64,000 nucleotides of DNA. Origin: Larkinella sp. C7. Lineage in GTDB: Bacteria > Bacteroidota > Bacteroidia > Cytophagales > Spirosomataceae. Shown piece by piece: positions 36,136 through 44,411 of this stretch. Each line of letters opens with the position of its first letter. Within the stretch, counting starts at the first letter, position 1. Position numbers and translations under genes: made by a program. The notes below the pieces were generated by a model. It was not told the DNA's origin. It searched no databases and worked only from the letters and a program-made list of their open reading frames with translations. The stretch is from positions 310,338 to 374,337 of the forward strand of contig NZ_VBSL01000005.1 in NCBI RefSeq assembly GCF_006149005.1. The letters run 5' to 3'.

Positions 36136-37275
36136 ATGACCTCTCCAACGAACCAGTTGCCCCAGCCTGCCCATTCCCTGGAATCATCACCCAACCGGTT
36201 GATCTCGCTCGATGCCCTGCGCGGTTTTACGATTGCGGCCATGATTCTGGTGAATTTTCCGGGCGATGGCGACCAGGTTTACTTCCAGTTGCAGCATACC
36301 AAATGGAACGGTTTGTCGTTCACCGACCTGATTGCACCGGTTTTCCTGTTCATCATCGGCGTTTCCATTACACTGGCATATGCAAAACGGCTGGAACGGG
36401 GCGACCCCAAAGGAGAAATGTACCAGAAAATTGTGGTTCGTTCGCTGAAGATTTTCGCCGTTGGGATGTTCCTCAACCTGCTACCAACGTTCAACTTCTC
36501 AGACATCCGCTGGACCGGTACACTGCAGCGAATTGCCTTTGTCTTTCTAATTTGTTCTGTTCTTTTCCTGAATACCAACTGGAAACAGCAGGCCTGGATT
36601 GGTGCCATTACCCTTGTTGTTTATTGGCTCGCTCTGACGCAAATCCCCACACCCGGCATTGGAAAAGTCATGCTGGAACCGGGGGTAAACCTCGTGGCCT
36701 GGTTCGACAATCAGTTTCTGCCGGGCCGCATGTGGCAGGGCACCTGGGACCCCGAAAGCATTCTGAGCACCTTCCCTTCGGCGGTTTCCGGAATTACCGG
36801 TATGCTGGCGGGCCGCCTGATGATCAGCTCATTAACTCGAAATGAAAAAGTTAATTACCTGATGACGGCCGGTTTATTCACAGCCGCACTCGGTTTTCTC
36901 TGGAACCTGACGTTCCCTTCCAACGAAAACCTCTGGACGAGTTCGTTCGTCTTGATCACTTCCGGGTTTGCCGCCTTGTTGCTCGGTGCGGTCTATTTTC
37001 TGGTGGATATTCTGGGGAATACGAAGGGCACAAAACCCGGTATAATTTTTGGTGCCAACGCCATCACGGTTTTTGTGCTGGCGGATGTTCTTTCCATCCT
37101 TTTCTACTACCTGAAGGTTGGCGGTCGCTCCTTGAACGAACACGGCGTGACGGCCTTAACGGGTCTGGGATTCGATCCGCGACTGGCGAGTATGCTCTAT
37201 GCTCTGTTCTTTGTTTGTGTCAATTTCATACCGGCGTACGTCCTCTACCGGAAAAAGATCTTTATCAAACTTTGA
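36136..37275 (+). CDS. NagX/HGSNAT-like membrane acyltransferase family protein
   Basis: 379-aa integral membrane protein with about ten membrane segments. It starts with a soluble stretch, then RLISLDALRGFTIAAMILVN, the signature of the DUF5009 / heparan-alpha-glucosaminide N-acetyltransferase-like family (NagX in GlcNAc regulons); IAPVFLFIIGVSITLAYAKR follows. Divergent from the GH20 hexosaminidase gene with 88 bp between them. In animals HGSNAT acetylates terminal glucosamine across the membrane so that a glucosaminidase can act; a parallel here is inference. The next gene starts 11 bp downstream. Confidence 0.85.
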   Translation: MTSPTNQLPQPAHSLESSPNRLISLDALRGFTIAAMILVNFPGDGDQVYFQLQHTKWNGLSFTDLIAPVFLFIIGVSITLAYAKRLERGDPKGEMYQKIVVRSLKIFAVGMFLNLLPTFNFSDIRWTGTLQRIAFVFLICSVLFLNTNWKQQAWIGAITLVVYWLALTQIPTPGIGKVMLEPGVNLVAWFDNQFLPGRMWQGTWDPESILSTFPSAVSGITGMLAGRLMISSLTRNEKVNYLMTAGLFTAALGFLWNLTFPSNENLWTSSFVLITSGFAALLLGAVYFLVDILGNTKGTKPGIIFGANAITVFVLADVLSILFYYLKVGGRSLNEHGVTALTGLGFDPRLASMLYALFFVCVNFIPAYVLYRKKIFIKL

Positions 37276-37286
37276 AAGTATTCGAC

Positions 37287-38246
37287 ATGAAACGTTTTCT
37301 GGCTATCTTGTCAATTCTTTGTCTGATTACCTTCCTTTCATATGCGCAAAAGAAAGGCGTTAAAAAGGTAAAAATCGGGATGTTCTCCGATGTGCACATT
37401 CCCACCATGCACGACGGAGAAGCCCGGCTGACGGCCTTTATGGACAGCATGAAAACCGCCAAACCCGACTTCATCATCGAACTCGGCGATTTTGGGATTC
37501 CCGCCGAAAAGTACGCTCCGGCTTTTGCGATTTGGGATGCTTATCCCGGCCCCAAATACCACCTCATTGGCAACCATGAAATGGACGGCGGCACCTCACT
37601 CGCGCAGGCCCTGGCCTACCGAAAAATGACGTCTTCGTATTATGCCTTTGATCAACAGGGCTTTCGTTTCATCGTACTGGATGGCAACGACAAAAAATCA
37701 CCGGAACTGAAAGGCTATCAGGAGCACATCGGAATCGTTCAACTGGCCTGGCTGAAAGAAGAGCTGGAGAAGGCCACCTCCCCCATCGTCATCTTCTCCC
37801 ACCAGGGACTTGGGCTCGACGGGGTCGATAATGCCGCCGAAATCCGGGGGATGCTGGAAGCGCACAATGCCAAAACGAAGAAGGCGAAAATCATCGCCAA
37901 TTTCTACGGTCACATTCACTATGACCGGGCCGAGGAAGTGAACGGCATCTGGTACATCTGCATCAACTCGATGTCTTATAAATGGCTGGGCGAAGAATAC
38001 GGTCACATGCGGTACAGCGACGCAATCGATAAGCAGTTCAAGTGGATCAAATACACGGCGCCTTACAAAGATCCGCTCTATACCGTCGTCGAAATTTCGA
38101 CCGATGGCCTAATCAACATCGCGGGTAAAAAATCGGAGTGGGTTGGTCCGTCGCCCTGGGATGTGGGCTTTCCCGACAAAAACAAGGCGTATGACCGACC
38201 CGAAATCCGGGCCAGAAAGCTGCGCTTTTCGCCCGTGAAACTGTAA
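37287..38246 (+). CDS. Secreted calcineurin-like metallophosphoesterase
   Basis: 319-aa exported phosphoesterase. Start at ATG 37287, which gives a signal peptide (MKRFLAILSILCLITFLSYA); the frame is open back into the previous gene but that part is not used. Dimetal motifs are complete: FSDVHIP, ELGDFG, IGNHEMDGG, FSHQGLG and YGHIHYD. Substrate unknown; its place between a NagX-like gene and a BNR-propeller gene suggests processing of a phosphorylated glycan or a sugar phosphate outside the cytoplasm. Stop and next start are 2 bp apart. Confidence 0.87.
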   Translation: MKRFLAILSILCLITFLSYAQKKGVKKVKIGMFSDVHIPTMHDGEARLTAFMDSMKTAKPDFIIELGDFGIPAEKYAPAFAIWDAYPGPKYHLIGNHEMDGGTSLAQALAYRKMTSSYYAFDQQGFRFIVLDGNDKKSPELKGYQEHIGIVQLAWLKEELEKATSPIVIFSHQGLGLDGVDNAAEIRGMLEAHNAKTKKAKIIANFYGHIHYDRAEEVNGIWYICINSMSYKWLGEEYGHMRYSDAIDKQFKWIKYTAPYKDPLYTVVEISTDGLINIAGKKSEWVGPSPWDVGFPDKNKAYDRPEIRARKLRFSPVKL

Positions 38247-38248
38247 AA

Positions 38249-40126
38249 ATGAAAACCTTCCTGAACCCTTATTTTTTTGTACTACCCATCTTATTGGGCA
38301 GCTTACAGGCTTATTCACAAACCGGTAGCTCTGCCGAACCGGTGCGATACATTGGTGGCGAAACCGTCGATCCGAGTGTCCACGAGGGGCGTCTCCGGTA
38401 TGCCATTGGCGTGGAAAGCCGCCAGACGTTGCGCGTCAATCGCACCCATCCCGAACTGGCCGACCAGCACGGCTGGACCTATAACCACGCTTCCAATCTG
38501 TGTTACTGGAACAATACCTTTTACCAGCAATACCTGAGCAATCCGGTCGATGAGCACATTGCGCCCGGCCAAACGCTGGTGATCACCTCCAAAGACGGGC
38601 GGCAATGGGGTAAACCGGAGGTGGTTTTTCCACCTTACGTGCCGCCAACCGGCGTTACCATTCCCGACAGTTCCAACGGGTACATGATGCACCAGCGCAT
38701 GGGATTTTACGTCGCTCCCAACGGTCGGCTGCTCGTACTGGCGTTCTACGGCCACACGGAAGATCCCTTCGGGCAGGGCGGCATCGGGCGGGTGGTTCGG
38801 GAAGCTTACAAAGACGGCACCTACGGCCCCATCTACTTCATCCGCTACAGCAGTCACCCGACCCTCAACGGCATCCGGTGGAACGAAACCAACACCAGTT
38901 ATCCCTTCTATAAAAAAGCCACGGATAGCGGTTTTCTGGACGCCTGCAACGCGCTGTTAGCCGACAAACTCATGACGTTTCAATGGTGGGATGAAGACCG
39001 GGGACTCGACGGTTTTTACGGCGGCAAAAAAGCCCGGGAAGCCCTGTCGTATTACCACCGGAAAGACGGCAAAGTGGTGGCCTTGTGGAAACGATCGCAC
39101 AGCGCTCTGTCGTCCGACAATGGCCTTACCTTTTCCGATCCGGTCAAGGTGCCGACGCTCATCATGGCGGGTGGCAAACAGTGGGGACAACGCACGGACG
39201 ATGGCCGGTATGCCATTTGTTACAACCCCATCGAGATGGATGAACACCGGTTTCCGCTGGCCCTGATCACCGGCGATGACGGCATCCTGTTTGATAACCT
39301 GCTGATTGTTCAGGGCGAAGTGCCGCCCCGCCGTTTTTTCGGTCGCTGGAAAGACTTTGGCCCCTGCTACGTGCGCGGCATTGAAGAAGGCAACGGCAAC
39401 CCGCCGGGCAACGACCTGTGGCTGACCTACAGCATGAACAAGGAAGACATCTGGATCAGCCGGGTTCCGACACCGGTGCGGTATGCAGTAAGCGGTCCGG
39501 TTGCGGATCATTTCGATGGTTTATCACTCAACGCTGGTGTTCCCGACTGGAATATTTACGCGCCGAAATGGGCTCCGGTTTCGGTGGTCAACACGCCGGG
39601 TTCAACCGGCAAATGCCTGGAATTAGCCGACAAAGATCCTTACGATTACGCCCGGGCGATCCGGGTTTTTGAAGAAGGAAACCGCATTGAAACGAAGCTG
39701 AGAATCCGGGCTTCTCAAAATACAACCGGCACGCTGGAAATCGACTTCACCGACCGCTACGGAAACCGCCCTGTCCGGCTGCGATTCGATGAAACAGGGA
39801 GTATAATAGCCACGGACGGCAGCACCGAAAAACGCCTGCAAGCGTACAAAGCGGGGCAATGGTATGACCTCACCTTCCGCGTAAATGCCAGCCTGAACGG
39901 AAGTTATGACCTCGCAATCGATGGCAAAACCGTGTTGGAAAAAGCAGCTTTGGCCGAAGCCGTCAAGTCCATAGAACGACTCTCGATCCGGACGGGGCCC
40001 TACCGTGATTTACCCAACCGGAAAACACCCAACGAGGAGCCGGGGCCTCCCCTGCCGGGTGCCGACGACCCCGTGACCCCAGCCGTGTATTACCTGGACG
40101 ATGTACTGATTAAATCCATCAAATAA
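38249..40126 (+). CDS. Secreted BNR/sialidase-superfamily propeller protein
   Basis: 625-aa exported protein (signal ends LQAYSQ). The N-terminal 420 residues look like a six-bladed sialidase-type propeller: Asp-box motifs TSKDGRQWGKP and SSDNGLTFSDP are visible, plus tryptophan-rich turns (MTFQWWDEDRGLDGF). The C-terminal 170 residues form a lectin-like beta-sandwich (NTTGTLEIDFTDRYGNRPVR, NGSYDLAIDGKTVLEKAAL). I cannot place it in a defined GH family; no arginine triad was assigned. It could be a glycosidase or glycan-binding protein working with the phosphoesterases and GH-like enzymes on either side. Confidence 0.7.
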   Translation: MKTFLNPYFFVLPILLGSLQAYSQTGSSAEPVRYIGGETVDPSVHEGRLRYAIGVESRQTLRVNRTHPELADQHGWTYNHASNLCYWNNTFYQQYLSNPVDEHIAPGQTLVITSKDGRQWGKPEVVFPPYVPPTGVTIPDSSNGYMMHQRMGFYVAPNGRLLVLAFYGHTEDPFGQGGIGRVVREAYKDGTYGPIYFIRYSSHPTLNGIRWNETNTSYPFYKKATDSGFLDACNALLADKLMTFQWWDEDRGLDGFYGGKKAREALSYYHRKDGKVVALWKRSHSALSSDNGLTFSDPVKVPTLIMAGGKQWGQRTDDGRYAICYNPIEMDEHRFPLALITGDDGILFDNLLIVQGEVPPRRFFGRWKDFGPCYVRGIEEGNGNPPGNDLWLTYSMNKEDIWISRVPTPVRYAVSGPVADHFDGLSLNAGVPDWNIYAPKWAPVSVVNTPGSTGKCLELADKDPYDYARAIRVFEEGNRIETKLRIRASQNTTGTLEIDFTDRYGNRPVRLRFDETGSIIATDGSTEKRLQAYKAGQWYDLTFRVNASLNGSYDLAIDGKTVLEKAALAEAVKSIERLSIRTGPYRDLPNRKTPNEEPGPPLPGADDPVTPAVYYLDDVLIKSIK

Positions 40127-40167
40127 AGCAAAGCCAGCCCTACAATGCTTATTTCCTAACCCTTTGA

Positions 40168-42606
40168 ATGAATCACATGCGTACTTGGATCTTATTATTT
40201 TCTCTACTGATCACGGTTTCCGGCCTGCTATCCATTCCGGCGAAAGCAAACCCCATCGACCTTTCCAAAGCGCAGATCTACTGTCCGGTAAAAGATACCA
40301 AAGTGCTGCTCCGAAGCCTGGAAGTCCTGCAACAGGAAGTGGGAAAAAGGAGTCAAACTCAGTGGTCCATCGCAAAGAAAATCCCCAAACCTGGACAAGC
40401 TGCCGTTTTTTTAACCACCGAAAAAGAGCTGGCCGCACTTCCGGAACCGCTTCGTTCGGCGGCAAACAGGATGCCCGCTACCCGAAGCGAGGGTTTTAAA
40501 TTGGTGATTGAGGAAAACACGAATACGGTTTTGATTGTGGGACACGATGCGCGGGGATTGCTGTATGGTGTGGGGCGGCTGTTGCGCAAACTGGACATGC
40601 GGCCCGGCAAAATCACGATCTCCGGTGAAGCGTCGATTGCGACCAGTCCGACGTATCCGATTCGGGGGCATCAACTCGGGTATCGTCCGAAAACAAATGC
40701 CTACGATGCCTTTTCGGTGGCCCAATTCGATCAGTACATCCGGGATCTGGCGTTGTTTGGAGCCAACAGCATCGAAATTCTGCCCCCGCGAACGGACGAC
40801 GATTTTACGAGTCGGCACATGAAATTGCCAGCCATTAAAATGATCGCCGAACAGTCCCGGATTTGCCGGGAATACGGTCTGGACGTCTGGATGTGGTACC
40901 CGAATCTGGGCAAAGATTACGTCCATCCCGACTCCATTCAGAAGGAACTGAACGAACGGCATGAAATTTTCGCCACCGTTCCGAAGCTTGATGCGGTGTT
41001 TGTGCCGGGCGGTGATCCCGGCGATCTCGAACCGGACGTGCTGTTTGCCTGGCTCGAAAAAGAAGCGGCCGTATTGACTAAGTACCACAAGAAAGCCAAA
41101 ATCTGGGTTTCTCCGCAGGTGTTCCGGCCTACCCAAGCCTGGTTCGACGCTTTTTTCAAGCACGTCAACAAAGACTATCCCTGGTTCGGCGGGGTGGTTT
41201 TTGGGCCGTGGGTGAAGATGACCGTGCAGGAAATCCGAAAGGTGGTAAAACCGTCGATTCCGATCCGGCATTACCCCGACATCACCCACAACTACAGTTC
41301 GCAATACCCGGTGCCACACTGGGATCTGGCGTGGTCGATGACCAGTGGCCGCGAAAGCATCAACCCGCGACCGCACGACGAAAAGGCCATTCACAATGCG
41401 CTCGACGAATTTGGCGCGGGCAGCATCAGCTACTCGGAAGGCACCAACGACGACGTCAATAAGTTTGTCTGGAGCGATCAGGACTGGAACCCCGAAACGC
41501 CGGTGATCGAAACCCTGCGTGATTACGCCCGTCTGTTTATTGGTCCGGATTTTACCGAAACTGTCACGCAGGGGCTGCTTTCGCTGGAACAAAACTGGCG
41601 CGGCAATTTGCTCACCAACCAGGCCGTTTACCAGACACTGATGCAGTGGCAGGCGTTGGAAAAACAGGCGCCACTTAACGTCCTGCAGAACCCCCGGTTT
41701 CAGATGGGCCAGATTCGGGCCTACTACGATGCTTACACGAAACGACGGCTTTTGTACGAAACGGAACTGGAACAACAGGCGCGGGATGCCCTGGCTCATG
41801 CTGAAACCAGCGGTTCTTTACCCGCCATCAAGCGGGCAAACGAGATTCTGGAAAAAGCCTGGAAAAACCGCCTTCTACCGGAATACCGGACAAAATGCTT
41901 TGCCCTGGCCGACTCCCTTTTCAAGTCGATCGGTGCCCAGTTGACGATGGAAAAACACGGCGCGATGTCGGGGCGCGGGAATTTTATGGACAACATCGAC
42001 ATTCCGCTCAACGACTCCCCCTGGCTGCTGGATCAGATGGCGAAAATTGAGAAACTGTCCGACGAGAAAGCAAGACTCCTGAAAATCAAGGAAATCCTTC
42101 ACCGAACCGATCCCGGCCCCGGCGGTTTTTACGACCATTTGGGGGCACCGGAAAGCTGGCACCGGGTGGTCTCAGGCCTGAGCTGGGAAGCCGACCCCGG
42201 CAGTTTGAAATCACCCCGGATTGGGTTCGGCGTGGGATTGGTTGGTGTCGAATGGGTGGATGAAATCAAGGCGACGGGTTTTAAAGGACAAATTACACCC
42301 CGGGTCTGGATGAAACAAGCCAAGACGTTGTATGACCAGCCGCTGAAAATCGCTTATGACGAACTCGATCCGACGGCTTCTTACCGAATGCGGATTGCCT
42401 ACACCGGCCGGTTTCGCTCCCGCATGAAACTGACGACGGACGACGGATCGGTGATCCACGACTTTATTCAAACCGGCGAGCAACCGATCTACGAATTTGA
42501 CCTGCCGCAAGCGGCTTTGTCAGACGGAAAAGTAACGTTTATCTGGACCTGTGGTGAAGGTGAGCGCGGTTCACAGGTGACGGAAATCTGGCTCATCCGG
42601 AAGTGA
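40168..42606 (+). CDS. Secreted GH20-zincin-like-domain glycoside hydrolase candidate, unclassified (copy 2)
   Basis: 812-aa exported paralogue of the protein at 27265. Signal peptide ends SIPAKA. GH20 domain-2-like region (about 30-150, NTVLIVGHDARGLLYGVGRL) followed by the barrel with YPIRGHQLGYRPKTNAYDAF, FVPGGDPGD (Asp283, Asp286), YPDITHN (Asp371, His374), GRESINPRP (Glu396) and SYSEGTNDDVNKFVW (Glu424, Asp428, Asp429). The same acidic positions as copy 1 are kept, but Asp414 of copy 1 is Glu424 here. The C-terminal 150 residues form a beta-sandwich. Different specificity from copy 1 is likely. Confidence 0.75.
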   Translation: MNHMRTWILLFSLLITVSGLLSIPAKANPIDLSKAQIYCPVKDTKVLLRSLEVLQQEVGKRSQTQWSIAKKIPKPGQAAVFLTTEKELAALPEPLRSAANRMPATRSEGFKLVIEENTNTVLIVGHDARGLLYGVGRLLRKLDMRPGKITISGEASIATSPTYPIRGHQLGYRPKTNAYDAFSVAQFDQYIRDLALFGANSIEILPPRTDDDFTSRHMKLPAIKMIAEQSRICREYGLDVWMWYPNLGKDYVHPDSIQKELNERHEIFATVPKLDAVFVPGGDPGDLEPDVLFAWLEKEAAVLTKYHKKAKIWVSPQVFRPTQAWFDAFFKHVNKDYPWFGGVVFGPWVKMTVQEIRKVVKPSIPIRHYPDITHNYSSQYPVPHWDLAWSMTSGRESINPRPHDEKAIHNALDEFGAGSISYSEGTNDDVNKFVWSDQDWNPETPVIETLRDYARLFIGPDFTETVTQGLLSLEQNWRGNLLTNQAVYQTLMQWQALEKQAPLNVLQNPRFQMGQIRAYYDAYTKRRLLYETELEQQARDALAHAETSGSLPAIKRANEILEKAWKNRLLPEYRTKCFALADSLFKSIGAQLTMEKHGAMSGRGNFMDNIDIPLNDSPWLLDQMAKIEKLSDEKARLLKIKEILHRTDPGPGGFYDHLGAPESWHRVVSGLSWEADPGSLKSPRIGFGVGLVGVEWVDEIKATGFKGQITPRVWMKQAKTLYDQPLKIAYDELDPTASYRMRIAYTGRFRSRMKLTTDDGSVIHDFIQTGEQPIYEFDLPQAALSDGKVTFIWTCGEGERGSQVTEIWLIRK

Positions 42607-42658
42607 TGACACAAAACCTGTTAGCGGTTTTTGACAGCCCATTAATTACCTTAATGCG

Positions 42659-44218
42659 ATGAACTCTATCCTGACGGTTTCCGCCCTTTTGCTACTGCTG
42701 ACGCCATTTGTCAACGCCCAAACCACCGCCACCGGAACGGTGTACAACGACCTCAACAAAAACCGCATCCGCGACAAAAACGAACCCGGACTGGCCAACG
42801 TCTGCGTATCGAATGGTCGGGAAGTAACGACAACCGACAAGTCTGGCAACTGGCGCCTTCCGGCGGGTGACGATACCGGTTTTTTCGTCATCAAACCCGC
42901 CGGTTTTGGCGTTCCGGTCAACGGCGACCAGATTCCGCAGCATGCTTACCTGCACAAACCCAAGGGTTCGCCGACCACCCGGACGGAAGGCGTTGCACCC
43001 ACCGGGCCCTTGCCGGAATCCATCGATTTTCCGCTCTGGCCGCAGAAAGAGGAAAAGCAGTTTTCGGCCCTGTTGTTCGGTGATCCGCAGGCCCGGGGCA
43101 TGACCGAAGTGAACTACGTCCTGCACGATGTGGTGGAAGAGTGCATCGGAACGTCGGCTAAATTTGGCCTTTCCCTCGGTGATATCGTCGCCGATGATCC
43201 GAATCTGTTTGCCCCGATCAACGCCGGTATTGCCCACATTGGCATCCCCTGGTATACGACCTTCGGCAACCACGATTTTAACCGGGGTGCCACCGACGAC
43301 CGGTTTAGTGACGAAACGTTCGAGCGGTTTTATGGCCCGAGTTCATATGCCTTCGAGTACAGTCAGGTGGCGTTTATCGTGCTGAAAAATATTTATTTCA
43401 ACCCGGACGGAAAGTACAAAGCGCACTTTGTCGAATCGCAGTTCGATTTTGTCCGCAATTACCTTTCCCATGTACCGGAAAACAAGCTGGTCGTACTGGT
43501 GATGCACGCGCCAATTGTGATTTGCGACAACCGGAAGGAGTTATTCAAGATCATCGAAAACCGCCCCCATCTCTTTTCCATTTCCGGCCATACGCACACG
43601 ATGGCGCACCTTTTCGTGGACGAGAAATGGGGTTGGACGGGCGCCAAACCGCACCACCATTTCATCAACGCAACGGTTTGCGGAAGCTGGTGGGCGGGAG
43701 TAAAAGACGAAACGGGAATCCCACACGCGACCATGAACGACGGCGCACCCAACGGCTATTCCCTGCTGAACTTTGACGGCAATCAGTATGCCATCCGTTT
43801 CAAAGCCGCCCGCCGACCGGCTGATTACCAGATGAATATCTACCTGCCGGATGAGCAAGCCCAAACCGCCTGGGACACGACCCACCTTGTCGTCAACGTG
43901 TTTGCCGGTTCGGCCCGCTCAAAGGTGGAGATGCAACTTGCCGGGCAAACCAACTGGATTCCGCTCACATTTACCCCCTCGCGCGACCCTGCCGTTGCAG
44001 CCATGCATCAGTTAGACCCTTACCTCGACGCCACCGTTGACGGTACCAAAGTCGAAAAGATTTTGGGCTGGAAAATGGACGAGCCGGAGCTATCCAATCA
44101 CATCTGGCGGGGCGCTATGCCGAAAAACCTGCTGCCGGGAACCCACCGAATCACGGTCCGAACGACCGATCAGTTTGGGCAAACCTACGTAGCCCACCGG
44201 ATTTTCAGGGTAAAATAA
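42659..44218 (+). CDS. Secreted calcineurin-like phosphoesterase with MetallophosN and C-terminal domains
   Basis: 519-aa exported protein: signal peptide (ends FVNA), N-terminal SdrD/MetallophosN-like beta domain (TATGTVYNDLNKNRIRDKNE), calcineurin-like core with LFGDPQARG, SLGDIVADD, GNHDFNRG, MHAPI and SGHTHTMAH, and a C-terminal beta domain from about 340. All dimetal motifs are present. Proteins of this architecture are common beside Bacteroidota sugar-utilisation genes; substrate is unsettled. It is the third calcineurin-type phosphoesterase in the window. Confidence 0.88.
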   Translation: MNSILTVSALLLLLTPFVNAQTTATGTVYNDLNKNRIRDKNEPGLANVCVSNGREVTTTDKSGNWRLPAGDDTGFFVIKPAGFGVPVNGDQIPQHAYLHKPKGSPTTRTEGVAPTGPLPESIDFPLWPQKEEKQFSALLFGDPQARGMTEVNYVLHDVVEECIGTSAKFGLSLGDIVADDPNLFAPINAGIAHIGIPWYTTFGNHDFNRGATDDRFSDETFERFYGPSSYAFEYSQVAFIVLKNIYFNPDGKYKAHFVESQFDFVRNYLSHVPENKLVVLVMHAPIVICDNRKELFKIIENRPHLFSISGHTHTMAHLFVDEKWGWTGAKPHHHFINATVCGSWWAGVKDETGIPHATMNDGAPNGYSLLNFDGNQYAIRFKAARRPADYQMNIYLPDEQAQTAWDTTHLVVNVFAGSARSKVEMQLAGQTNWIPLTFTPSRDPAVAAMHQLDPYLDATVDGTKVEKILGWKMDEPELSNHIWRGAMPKNLLPGTHRITVRTTDQFGQTYVAHRIFRVK

Positions 44219-44338
44219 AGCAAATAGAATGGAGAACCGCGACGGCGGACCGTTGAGAATAAGGAGTCGATTGTTAAGCTCTTTCTTCTCACCGCTCATT
44301 TCTATGCTCTTACCTCTCTCGTCATATCTGGCCGAAAT

Positions 44339-44370
44339 TTTGCTTTATTCTTCAATTAGTTGTAATATTT
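44339..44370 (+). promoter_or_regulatory. Bacteroidota-type promoter for the semialdehyde dehydrogenase gene
   Basis: TTTG (44339-44342), a 20-nt spacer and TAATATTT (44363-44370) agree with the TTTG-N19-21-TAnnTTTG consensus. The expected start of transcription is about 44377, leaving a leader of about 35 nt before ATG 44412. It supports the choice of the late start and a separate unit for the catabolic cluster. Confidence 0.6.
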
Positions 44371-44411
44371 ACTGTTGTAGACTTTTCTGCCCTTTAACCG
44401 TTCTGGAAAGC

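Noticed and set aside
40411-41799. Long antisense frame (462 codons) opposite the GH-like gene; similar ones at 25903-27129, 18321-19409, 44772-45899 and 50514-51638
   Set aside because: They mirror strongly coding genes in the G/C-biased third-position frame, show no domain motif and translate into Arg/Gly/His/Val-rich low-information protein.
44226-44303. Possible hairpin between the phosphoesterase and dehydrogenase genes (GAGAATAAGGAG / CTCTTTCTTCTC)
   Set aside because: Pairing is interrupted by several mismatches and other folds are equally good.
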